DNA of 6,173 bases. Source: Deltaproteobacteria bacterium (lineage in GTDB: Bacteria > Desulfobacterota > Dissulfuribacteria > Dissulfuribacterales > UBA3076). Every line of letters begins with the position of its first letter. The first letter of the stretch is position 1. Below, piece by piece: positions 1 through 5,716 of this stretch. The DNA is taken from contig JALTHV010000360.1 in assembly GCA_027004315.1 (NCBI GenBank), positions 1-6,173 on the forward strand, read 5' to 3'. Made by a program: the position numbers and the translations under genes. The notes under the pieces were generated by a model that worked only from the letters and a program-made list of their open reading frames with translations, searched no databases and was not told the DNA's origin.

Positions 1-57
1 TCAAAAGGACCTCTTATGCTGCATCACAAAATTCACTCGCGCTTATATGAAATATCC
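1..57 (+). repeat. 57-bp dispersed repeat, left copy
   Basis: This segment matches the reverse complement of 4031-4087 at 51 of 57 positions without gaps. The six differences (positions 11, 14, 18, 19, 25 and 38) are all transitions. The copy touches the window edge, so it may extend further left. Homology stops just after position 59, giving a sharp right boundary. The two copies face each other across fadR, pyk and the iron-sulfur gene. I see no open frame or strong self-complementarity in it. It could be the end of a transposable element or a dispersed intergenic repeat. Confidence 0.85.
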
Positions 58-98
58 AGTTTAGCCCATGCCAAGACCTGAAAAAAATGTTTTCTCCC

Positions 99-126
99 TT
101 GACAAGAGAAGGAAAAAAGGAATAAA
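99..126 (+). promoter_or_regulatory. sigma70-type promoter of the fadR-like gene
   Basis: A perfect -35 hexamer TTGACA lies at 99-104. A -10-like AATAAA at 121-126 (4 of 6 matches) follows after a 16-nt spacer. Transcription would start near 132-135, inside the palindromic operator at 129-150, which suits repression by the gene's own product. The -10 is imprecise because the stretch 121-130 is an A/T run with several possible registers. Confidence 0.5.
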
Positions 127-128
127 TA

Positions 129-150
129 AATGAATGAACATACATTCATT
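129..150. promoter_or_regulatory. FadR-type operator palindrome
   Basis: AATGAATG (129-136) and CATTCATT (143-150) form a perfect 8+8 inverted repeat around a 6-nt centre. The 18 bases at 131-148 match the Bacillus subtilis FadR box consensus TGAATGAMTANTCATTCA, as I recall it, at 16 of 18 positions. The site overlaps the expected transcription start and directly precedes a gene whose product resembles that FadR. Autoregulation relieved by long-chain acyl-CoA is therefore the natural inference. No second full copy of this box was seen elsewhere in the window. Confidence 0.75.
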
Positions 151-188
151 AAATGCTGTATCACTATCATGCCTGTGATGGTCTTTCT

Positions 189-797
189 GTGAGAGTCGCT
201 GACAAACACGAAAAGATATTAAAGGCTGCCATAAAGGTCTTTGCCCATAACGGTTTTTTTAATTCGCGCATAGCGGAGATAGCCGAGGAAGCCAATGTAG
301 CCGATGGGACTGTCTATCTCTATTTCAACAATAAGTATGACATCCTCATCACCATATTTGAGGAAGAGATAGGCGAAATAATTGCCAGAGTAAAGCAAAG
401 GATTGCTGCCTGTGATGATCCACGAGAGAAGTTGGAGTGCTTTGCCCACCTTCACTTGAGTCTTGTGGAAGAAAATAGAGACCTGGCAGAGGTGATACAG
501 GTAGAGCTGCGTCAAAGCAGCAAGTTTATGAAGGAATATCGTAATAAGAAATTCGCCGAATATCTAAACATTATCTCACAGATAGTACGCCAGGGCCAGG
601 CCCAAGAGATCTTTAGGGCAGAAGTGATGCCTGGGATATTCAAGAGGGCCTTTTTCGGGGCCTTGGATGAGATGTCTCGCTTCTGGGTGCTCTCTAGCAG
701 GAAGAAATACAGCGTTGCCACGGCTGCAAAGCAAATAAGTGGCTATTTTCTCTGTGGAATCCTTACAGAAAAGGCCTTGGTGGCTGCACTGCCTTAA
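189..797 (+). CDS. fadR: TetR/AcrR-family regulator, FadR-like (fatty-acid degradation repressor)
   Basis: This is a transcriptional repressor of the TetR family. The N-terminal DNA-binding domain is clear: a helix with KILKAAIKVF, then a helix-turn-helix reading IAEIAEEANVADGTVYLYF. The ligand domain carries VIQVELRQSS in its middle and FGALDEMSRFWVL near the end, both typical of Bacillus FadR-like proteins that bind long-chain acyl-CoA. The operator at 129-150 supports this subgroup. The start is uncertain. The longest frame begins at ATG 153, giving 214 residues, but this ATG lies 3 nt past the operator with no ribosome binding site. GTG 189 gives 202 residues, close to the family's usual length of about 190-200, and has a weak GATGG just upstream, so I prefer it. 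The gene faces pyk, and the regulated acyl-CoA genes are not in the window. The FadR assignment rather than generic TetR is an inference from motifs plus operator. Confidence 0.85.
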   Translation: MRVADKHEKILKAAIKVFAHNGFFNSRIAEIAEEANVADGTVYLYFNNKYDILITIFEEEIGEIIARVKQRIAACDDPREKLECFAHLHLSLVEENRDLAEVIQVELRQSSKFMKEYRNKKFAEYLNIISQIVRQGQAQEIFRAEVMPGIFKRAFFGALDEMSRFWVLSSRKKYSVATAAKQISGYFLCGILTEKALVAALP

Positions 798-823
798 CAC
801 GCTAAAGATGCCCTGCTTACGTG

Positions 824-997
824 GTAACCGTTCACATTTCCCCCCGGCCAGCGGTAGCATTTTGAAGGGTTTCAGGAGCGTCGCTTGATGCACAAGATCA
901 GGGCACTCTGCCTATTAATCCGCACTGAAACCCTTCAAAATGCTACCGCTGGCCGGGGACGTAGACGGTTGCAACAGAAGAGGGTATGAACGGTCAC
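824..997 (-). repeat. palindromic element, copy A (inverted orientation)
   Basis: This is a 174-nt element with terminal inverted repeats GTAACCGTTCAC (824-835) and ATGAACGGTCAC (986-997). Inside is a perfect 34-bp inverted repeat, 842-875 against 925-958, around a 49-nt loop. Positions 883-929 are identical, as reverse complement, to 47 bases in copies B (4268-4314) and C (4655-4701). On the right side about 28 nt (959-985) including the palindrome GTTGCAAC are unpaired; copy B has the same insert and copy C lacks it. It lies between convergent fadR and pyk, so read-through from either side would form a very stable hairpin. No U-tract follows, so it is not a standard intrinsic terminator. 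Confidence 0.9.
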
Positions 998-1017
998 CTT
1001 ACGAGAGCCTCTTTATC

Positions 1018-2430
1018 TTAGACTTGATCTGCCTTGATCAAGTTGGTATTCCCTGCCTCCTTTAAGGGCAGACCAGCCGTAAAGACAACAATATCACCAC
1101 CATGGACCCAGCCATTAGTCTTGGCTATCTGCTTTGCCTGTTGCATCATATCGTTCAGGTCTGAGTAGTCGAGCAAGACAGAGGGATAGACCCCCCACGA
1201 GAGTTGTAATTGCCGTTGTATGGAGGCATGGCGAGTAATTGCCAAGATAGGGGCCTTTGGCCTGTAGCGGGCAACCAATCTGGCAGTCTGGCCTGATTCA
1301 GTAGGAGTAATAATGGCCTGGGCCCTTAAATAGCAGGCCATATTATTGCTGGACTGGCTTATGGCATTCTCAATGCTTGAGGACCTAGAGGATACCTCTT
1401 GACCGAGCATTGTCCAGAAGGGGAAATCCTTTTCTGTCTCCTGGATAATATTGGACATCACCTGTACCGCATCTACAGGATATTTCCCCACTGCAGTCTC
1501 TTCAGAGAGCATGAGGGCATCTGAACCATCCAGCACTGCATTGGCCACATCCGCAGCCTCGGCTCTGGTAGGCCGGACGTTGTCAACCATGGACTCTAAC
1601 ATCTGGGTGGCTGTAATTACTGGCTTCCCAACCAAATTGGCCTTCTTAATCAGCTCTTTTTGGACAATTGGTACCCGCGCCAGAGGAGTCTCTACCCCTA
1701 GATCTCCTCTGGCGATCATGATCCCGTCTGCAGTTTCAATGATTTCATCTATATTTTTAAGGGCACAGGCCTTTTCGATCTTGGCGATGATCTGGATCGG
1801 GGCGCCCTTTTGTCTCAAGATCCTCTTGGCCTCCAAGAGATCTCCTGCCCTGCGGACAAAAGACAGGGCCACAAAGTCTACTCCTTGCTCTATCCCCCAG
1901 AGGAGGTCCTCTCTATCCTGTGGAGTAAAGGCAGGGATGGATGGAATATCCACTGGCAGATTGATTCCCTTGTGAGAGCTAAGGGTCCCCCCCAGCAAGA
2001 CCCTGCAATCAATTTCCTGCGAGCCCTTGGCTACCGCCTTTAGTTGGATACTCCCGTCAGCAAGGAGTAGGGTGTCTCCAATCCGGACATCTTGTATCAT
2101 GGCCGGGTAATTTACCGAGACCCTCCTGGCATCTCCAACTATTGGCTTCATGGTCAGTGCAAAAAGGTCCCCCTCTTTCAACTGTATCTCTCTATTGGCA
2201 AGAGACCCAATCCGCAGCTTCGGTCCGGCCAGATCCTGTAAAACGGCCAAGGGTTTCCCTATTCTTTTGGATATCGATCGAACCAAGGTCAGGGATTTTA
2301 GGTGATCATCTCTAGTCCCATGAGAAAAATTGAGCCTAGCAACATCCATTCCTGCCCGAATCATCTCCTCCAAGACACCTGGATCTTGACTAGCAGGTCC
2401 AATAGTACACACAATTTTGGTCCTTTTCAT
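1018..2430 (-). CDS. pyk: pyruvate kinase
   Basis: The product is a cytoplasmic pyruvate kinase (phosphoenolpyruvate + ADP to pyruvate + ATP), the last step of glycolysis. The 470 residues equal the usual length of bacterial type I enzymes. The start has KIVCTIGPAS. Substrate-site residues R32, N34 and S36 (RLNFSHG) and D66 are present, and the B domain spans roughly 70-168. K217 and E219 lie in IIAKIEKA, D243 in ARGDLGVE, T275 in ITATQMLESM, followed by ADVANAVLDGSDALMLSEETA-type sequence around residues 293-313. The C-terminal domain keeps the T-x-S-G-x-T phosphate loop (T377, S379, G380, T382) seen in allosteric enzymes. The ATG has a strong AGGAGGA Shine-Dalgarno. A possible -10, TATAGT, lies on this strand at 2461-2466 without a clear -35. 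The gene lies 160 nt downstream of the iron-sulfur gene and may be read from it or alone. Confidence 0.97.
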   Translation of the reverse strand: MKRTKIVCTIGPASQDPGVLEEMIRAGMDVARLNFSHGTRDDHLKSLTLVRSISKRIGKPLAVLQDLAGPKLRIGSLANREIQLKEGDLFALTMKPIVGDARRVSVNYPAMIQDVRIGDTLLLADGSIQLKAVAKGSQEIDCRVLLGGTLSSHKGINLPVDIPSIPAFTPQDREDLLWGIEQGVDFVALSFVRRAGDLLEAKRILRQKGAPIQIIAKIEKACALKNIDEIIETADGIMIARGDLGVETPLARVPIVQKELIKKANLVGKPVITATQMLESMVDNVRPTRAEAADVANAVLDGSDALMLSEETAVGKYPVDAVQVMSNIIQETEKDFPFWTMLGQEVSSRSSSIENAISQSSNNMACYLRAQAIITPTESGQTARLVARYRPKAPILAITRHASIQRQLQLSWGVYPSVLLDYSDLNDMMQQAKQIAKTNGWVHGGDIVVFTAGLPLKEAGNTNLIKADQV

Positions 2431-2514
2431 GCCTCGATTCCTCCTTTTTTGCTCGATATGACTATAATCATGATCCCAGAGAAAATAAGGCCACTAAAAA
2501 GATGGATTAAGAGA

Positions 2515-2545
2515 TATAGGGGCAGATATATACTCTACCCCTATA
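2515..2545. other. intergenic hairpin upstream of pyk
   Basis: TATAGGGG (2515-2522) pairs with CCCCTATA (2538-2545). After one C-A mismatch the stem continues with AGA/TCT, giving 11 of 12 pairs around a 7-nt loop. It lies between the iron-sulfur gene stop and the pyk start, upstream of the possible pyk -10. No T-run follows on either strand, so a regulator binding site or transcript-processing stem is as likely as a terminator. Confidence 0.45.
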
Positions 2546-2571
2546 GGTTGTCAGGAACAGATGTAAATGAA

Positions 2572-2586
2572 GGATTACGTTAATCC
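2572..2586 (-). terminator. weak terminator-like hairpin after the iron-sulfur gene
   Basis: On the minus strand the hairpin GGATTA-ACG-TAATCC begins four bases after the stop codon of the iron-sulfur gene. It is followed by TTCATTTA. The stem is only 6 bp and A/T-rich and the T-tract is broken, so termination would be partial at best. Confidence 0.3.
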
Positions 2587-2590
2587 GGCA

Positions 2591-3865
2591 TTATAGACCT
2601 ACATCGCCTATATATGCCCTTTCCTTTTCTGATAAGATGCCAAGCGAGAGACAAATTAGGGTCCAGAGGTGAATAGTCTTATATTTACCATTATAGTACT
2701 CACAAAGATCCAATATCTGGGAGAGGCAATTTTCGCAGGGGGTAATAACTATATCCGCACCCGTCTCTATAATCTGATTAAATTTGGTTTCCCCATATTT
2801 CCTGCGCTCCTCAGGATAAGGGGCCTGCAATGCACCACTTCCACCACCACAGCAGTAATTGTCTGACTTATTGGGGTACATATCCACAAAATTTTCTTCC
2901 CCTACACACTTTTTTATTACAAAACGCAGGTCTTCTGCAATAGTGTCTCCCAGGGACTGCCTCACTAACTTACAGGGATCTTGCACAGTAAACTTCAGGC
3001 CGTCTTTGTTCCAGTCGGCATTTACCTTTAGCTTTCCTTCCCTGATCCACTTTGCATATAACTCGATTATACTCTTAAACTCAAACTTGTGAGGTATATT
3101 AAATTTCTTTAATCCGGCATACATTGCATAAAATGAATGACCACACTCCGTATTTACAAGCACCTTACATCCCAGATCATCTACCTTTTTGGCCAAGGTC
3201 CTGATGATATATTCCCACTTTTCATCGTCTGCGAGAAACATGCAATAGTTTTCTCCACCCCACATCTCTGAGGGATAAGTCCAGTCAGCCCCCACTATAT
3301 GTAATATCCTCCATAAGGGCACCATCTCCTCTGGCTCTGTAACAGGCTCCCTGGAATTTTGATTAAGGCAATAATAGGCCCCCTCTTTATCCATGGGCGC
3401 CTGAAGGTCCTCCCACCCAGGCTCTTGCCTGAATTCCTCCAAGACATCATTTACTACAAATATCCAATCTTCTTTTGAGACACCCATGGCCCCGCCCGTC
3501 TTGACATGAAAATCGCATGACTTACGGATGCCAGTAGGTCTCTTGTCCCTTGGCCATGTTGCACGGACTTCATATACTAATTTTGGGATATCAATTTTCA
3601 TGGGACAGGCATATACACATCTGTTACAGATAGTACACATCCACACCCACGGAGTACTAACTACCTCTTCATCCAATCCAAGGACTACCATCCTTAAAAA
3701 TTTTCTGGGGTCTAAACCCTCAAGACCTGTTGCCGGACAGCCAGATACACAACTCCCGCAGGTAAGGCAAAGACCAAGGTTGCCGCCCTCTGGTAAAATG
3801 GCCTTTACTCTATCCATAAGTTCTGTCTTTCTCTCTGATAAATCTATAGCCCTTACTGTATCCAT
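2591..3865 (-). CDS. HdrD/DsrK/TmcB-like iron-sulfur protein (two 4Fe-4S motifs plus CCG domain)
   Basis: This 424-residue protein is predicted to be soluble. It has two N-terminal 4Fe-4S motifs: C33, C36, C39, C43 (CLTCGSCVSGCP) and C77, C80, C83, C87 (CTICNRCVYACP). The C-terminal half has the cysteine-rich CCG domain of heterodisulfide-reductase D subunits: C298, CCGGG at 338-342, and CENC at 377-380. An upstream equivalent is degenerate: only C208 of the expected CC pair and a lone C241 (NTECGH) remain. Such proteins (HdrD, GlpC, DsrK, TmcB) carry electrons between membrane or cytochrome complexes and cytoplasmic thiol or quinone acceptors. Length and single-gene layout are closest to TmcB or DsrK types, but no membrane, cytochrome or flavin partner is adjacent, so the partner and substrate are unknown. 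The start has a clear AGGAGG Shine-Dalgarno 6 nt upstream. A promoter lies at 3984-4011. Confidence 0.9.
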   Translation of the reverse strand: MDTVRAIDLSERKTELMDRVKAILPEGGNLGLCLTCGSCVSGCPATGLEGLDPRKFLRMVVLGLDEEVVSTPWVWMCTICNRCVYACPMKIDIPKLVYEVRATWPRDKRPTGIRKSCDFHVKTGGAMGVSKEDWIFVVNDVLEEFRQEPGWEDLQAPMDKEGAYYCLNQNSREPVTEPEEMVPLWRILHIVGADWTYPSEMWGGENYCMFLADDEKWEYIIRTLAKKVDDLGCKVLVNTECGHSFYAMYAGLKKFNIPHKFEFKSIIELYAKWIREGKLKVNADWNKDGLKFTVQDPCKLVRQSLGDTIAEDLRFVIKKCVGEENFVDMYPNKSDNYCCGGGSGALQAPYPEERRKYGETKFNQIIETGADIVITPCENCLSQILDLCEYYNGKYKTIHLWTLICLSLGILSEKERAYIGDVGL

Positions 3866-3934
3866 CTTGGCCTCCTATCTTACTTTTTTATCAATTATTT
3901 AAATGTCATCTCAGTAATATTAAAATTGAAAAAG

Positions 3935-3960
3935 AGACTCATTTACATTAAATCCAGTCT
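3935..3960 (-). promoter_or_regulatory. leader hairpin before the iron-sulfur gene
   Basis: On the minus strand, AGACT and AGTCT enclose ATTTA and TAAAT around an ATG loop, with a small GG/G internal loop: ten pairs in all. CTTTTTC follows immediately, so the structure resembles a weak attenuator. It lies in the ~110-nt leader between the predicted transcription start (about 3977) and ATG 3865. The low GC of the stem makes function uncertain. Confidence 0.3.
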
Positions 3961-3983
3961 ACTACCCAGTATACAGTAAATTA

Positions 3984-4011
3984 ATTATAGCAGTTACATA
4001 ATAGAATTCAA
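3984..4011 (-). promoter_or_regulatory. sigma70-type promoter of the iron-sulfur gene
   Basis: On the minus strand a -35-like TTGAAT (4006-4011, 4 of 6 matches) is followed after 16 nt by a perfect TATAAT (3984-3989). The surrounding DNA is very A/T-rich. It would drive the iron-sulfur gene through a leader of about 110 nt and may also supply transcription to pyk. Confidence 0.6.
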
Positions 4012-4030
4012 GAAAAGAAATTCCTACCCT

Positions 4031-4087
4031 GGATATTTCATATAAGCGCAAGTGAATTTTGTAATGCAATATAGGAAGTCCTTTTGA
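4031..4087 (-). repeat. 57-bp dispersed repeat, right copy (inverted)
   Basis: This is the reverse complement of 1-57 with six transitions and no gaps. Homology ends abruptly at 4031, a few bases upstream of the -35 of the iron-sulfur gene. On the other side the comparison is cut off by the window edge, since the left copy starts at position 1. This copy is complete within that limit and has no coding potential. Confidence 0.85.
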
Positions 4088-4140
4088 GCGTTCAGCAGCA
4101 GGCTGTGGTCGTCTTTTCTTAAGCTATTTGACCTTTTCCT

Positions 4141-4154
4141 GAATTTATAAATTC
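4141..4154. other. 14-bp perfect palindrome
   Basis: GAATTTATAAATTC is a perfect palindrome in a stretch (4088-4198) that otherwise holds no gene or repeat I can identify. It could be a protein-binding site, but no promoter or gene start lies nearby. A 14-bp A/T palindrome in A/T-rich DNA may also be chance. Confidence 0.2.
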
Positions 4155-4198
4155 TGATGTCTCGACCGTCATGTTCCAATTTATCCTATTGGTCCATC

Positions 4199-4371
4199 CG
4201 TAACCGTTCACACCCCCTCCTGTTGCAACCCTCTACGTCCCCGGCCAGCGGTAGCATTTTGAAGGGGTTCAGTGCGGATTAATAGGCAGAGTGCCCTGAT
4301 CTTGTGCATCAAGCTGCTCCTGAACCCCTAAAAAAGGCTACCGCTGGCCGGAGGGAATGTGAACGGTTACG
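4199..4371 (+). repeat. palindromic element, copy B
   Basis: The element is bounded by a perfect 14-bp terminal inverted repeat, CGTAACCGTTCACA (4199-4212) and TGTGAACGGTTACG (4358-4371). The inner stem pairs 4241-4272 with 4320-4351, with three mismatches where the right arm reads AAAAAAGGC instead of the expected CAAAATGC type. The left side has the unpaired insert with GTTGCAAC, as in copy A. The 47-nt core at 4268-4314 is identical to copies A and C. Two bases are missing just after the core compared with the other copies. Confidence 0.9.
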
Positions 4372-4586
4372 TCTATCCAGCCTTGATAGGCAGTGGTTAT
4401 AACTATAGTCAATCAAGTCCATAGACCTCCGGGATATCTTTGCCATTGGCAAGATTCTTGGCCATGCCGCCTGGTCCCTATTGGCAGCATACGATGTCAG
4501 GCGGTCAGTTATATTCTGTGATGCCTCATTGATCAGGTTCATAAACTATATCTACCGTGGATAACGGGTAATTTCAAAAGGTAATA
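4372..4586. other. intergenic stretch without a supported gene
   Basis: Two open frames cross this stretch. A minus-strand ATG frame (4309-4542, 77 codons) runs into the repeat stem of copy B and has no ribosome binding site. A plus-strand frame (4409-4564) of about 50 codons between stops lacks a usable early start. The plus frame has a reasonable hydrophobic pattern (for example ILGHAAWSLLAAYD) and could be the remnant of an older gene, but I recognise no family in it. Confidence 0.4.
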
Positions 4587-4793
4587 CGTAACTTCTCAAT
4601 AAGTTCTGGAGTAACCGTTCGCGTCTCCGGCCAGCGGTAGCCTTTTTTCAGAGTTTCAGTGCGGATTAATAGGCAGAGTGCCCTGATCTTGTGCATCAAG
4701 CGATGCTCCTGAAACCCTGAAAAAAGGCTACTGCTGGCCGGGGGGAATATGATCGGTTACATCGAAGTTACCAGGACTTATTGAGAACTTACG
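4587..4793. repeat. outer inverted repeat enclosing element copy C
   Basis: The 23 bases at 4587-4609 pair with 4771-4793 at 21 positions. They begin 1 nt outside copy C on the left and 10 nt outside on the right. Copies A and B lack these arms. The complete 207-nt structure is therefore a palindrome within a palindrome. Either copy C inserted into an existing hairpin, or the arms belong to a longer version of the element. Confidence 0.8.
4611..4760 (+). repeat. palindromic element, copy C
   Basis: This 150-nt copy has terminal repeats GTAACCGTTCGC (4611-4622) and ATGATCGGTTAC (4749-4760). The inner stem pairs 4627-4659 with 4709-4741 at 31 of 33 positions, and one of the two exceptions is a G-U type wobble. 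The stem middle (CCTTTTTTCAGAG) differs from copy A (CATTTTGAAGGG), yet the opposite arm has changed to match. The 47-nt core at 4655-4701 is identical to the other copies. The ~28-nt insert of copies A and B is replaced by GTCT. Confidence 0.9.
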
Positions 4794-4835
4794 GTAATAC
4801 ACGATAACATACTTATATTATTACTGAAATAGGGG

Positions 4836-4858
4836 GTAGGACGCGCCGTGTGCCCTAC
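4836..4858 (+). other. compact hairpin upstream of yggS
   Basis: GTAGGACGCGC (4836-4846) faces GTGTGCCCTAC (4848-4858). With two G-U pairs there is a single A-C mismatch, and the loop would open to a few bases. TTCTCGTTTT follows, so it resembles an intrinsic terminator for any plus-strand transcript coming from the repeat region. It may also be the relic of another small palindromic repeat. No gene upstream on this strand requires a terminator. Confidence 0.4.
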
Positions 4859-4941
4859 TTCTCGTTTTGTACAGAGAGTTATTGAATATTTCAGCCTGGG
4901 GCAGGTTGCCTTTTCCAGATTTCAAGACTACCTTATCCATA

Positions 4942-4971
4942 TTGAAAGGCAGTGTATTTTGCCCTCAAAAT
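4942..4971 (+). promoter_or_regulatory. possible yggS promoter
   Basis: TTGAAA (4942-4947, 5 of 6) and CAAAAT (4966-4971, 4 of 6) are separated by 18 nt, about 70 nt before the yggS start. An alternative pair is TTGCTG (4977-4982) with TTATAT (5000-5005) at 17 nt. Neither is strong. Confidence 0.3.
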
Positions 4972-5041
4972 AAGATTTGCTGTCCCTTCACAAGGGCAAT
5001 TATATCGGTTTGTCTTTACCAACATTAGTAAGAGGCATGGC

Positions 5042-5716
5042 ATGACGATTAGGCATAATGTCCAGAAAATTCTCGGCGAGTTGCCAGATGGAGTCGAACT
5101 GGTGACTGCAGCCAAGACAAGAAGTGTTGAAGAAGTATTAGAAGCTATACAGGCAGGCGCAAATATAATTGGTGAAAACTATGTTCAGGAAGCGGAAAAG
5201 CTCTATAGAGTGATAGGAGAAAAGGTAAGGTGGCATTTTATCGGGCGTCTACAGAAAAATAAGGTAAAAAAAGCAGTACAGATTTTCCATATGATCGAGA
5301 CTATTGGTTCTATAGAGATAGCAAATGAAATTGCTAAAAGGTGTAGGGAGATTGACAAGATAATGCCGGCGCTAATAGAGATAAATAGTGGCCGCGAGGA
5401 GCAAAAAGCGGGAGTGTTTCCGGAGAATGCTGAAGAATTAATAAGAGAGATTTCACAGCTTAAAGACATTAAAGTTATGGGGCTTATGACTATGGGGCCA
5501 CGCTTTGGGAATCCAGAAGACTCGAGGCCCTATTTTGTAGAGACCAAGAGGATATTTGATGATATAAAGAGGCTTAATTTACCTGGTGTAGAAATGAAAT
5601 ATCTATCAATGGGGATGACAAATTCCTATCCTGTTGCTATTCAGGAAGGGGCAAATCTGGTCAGGATAGGTACTAAAATATTTGGTGAAAGAGATTATGG
5701 GCAAAGGGCTGCTTAG
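5042..5716 (+). CDS. yggS: YggS/PLPBP-family pyridoxal-phosphate homeostasis protein
   Basis: This is a cytoplasmic single-domain PLP protein with the alanine-racemase-like TIM-barrel fold. Family members buffer vitamin B6 and affect amino-acid and keto-acid pools, and no enzyme activity is established. From ATG 5042 the protein has 224 residues, close to the usual ~230. The PLP lysine is K25 in LVTAAKTRS. Further family marks in order are GENYVQEA, WHFIGRLQKNK (the usual proline after IG is arginine here), IEINSG, VMGLMTMGP, and LSMGMTNSYPVAIQEGANLVRIGTKIFGERDY with its phosphate-binding serine and arginine. A longer reading from ATG 4952 adds 30 residues unlike the family. ATG 5042 has AAGAGG at 5030-5035 and aligns with the normal N-terminus, so I chose it. 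It is a single gene with its own terminator. Confidence 0.95.
   Translation: MTIRHNVQKILGELPDGVELVTAAKTRSVEEVLEAIQAGANIIGENYVQEAEKLYRVIGEKVRWHFIGRLQKNKVKKAVQIFHMIETIGSIEIANEIAKRCREIDKIMPALIEINSGREEQKAGVFPENAEELIREISQLKDIKVMGLMTMGPRFGNPEDSRPYFVETKRIFDDIKRLNLPGVEMKYLSMGMTNSYPVAIQEGANLVRIGTKIFGERDYGQRAA

Noticed and set aside
153..188. ATG 153 as the fadR-like start
   Set aside because: It has no ribosome binding site, lies right beside the operator, and adds 12 residues not expected in the family. GTG 189 fits better, although ATG 153 cannot be excluded.
1451..1975. Long plus-strand open frame of 174 codons opposite pyk
   Set aside because: It is the antisense of a clear pyruvate kinase with all catalytic motifs, and its serine/alanine-rich product matches nothing.
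3128..3136. TGAATGA-like half site inside the iron-sulfur gene
   Set aside because: Only one half of the FadR box is present and it lies within coding sequence far from any promoter.
4309..4542. Minus-strand 77-codon open frame
   Set aside because: It has no ribosome binding site, no recognisable motif, and its end is translated from the stem of repeat copy B.
824..4760. CRISPR array or integron attC reading of the repeated elements
   Set aside because: The copies are far apart, in both orientations and without uniform spacers. The ends do not fit the attC core motifs (GTTRRRY), and no cas or integrase gene is present.
824..4760. Retron or group II intron interpretation of the palindromic elements
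   Set aside because: No reverse transcriptase is encoded in the window, and no recognisable domain V-like end was found.
4952..5041. 30-residue N-terminal extension of yggS
   Set aside because: The residues do not resemble the family, and ATG 5042 has a good Shine-Dalgarno and the expected alignment start.
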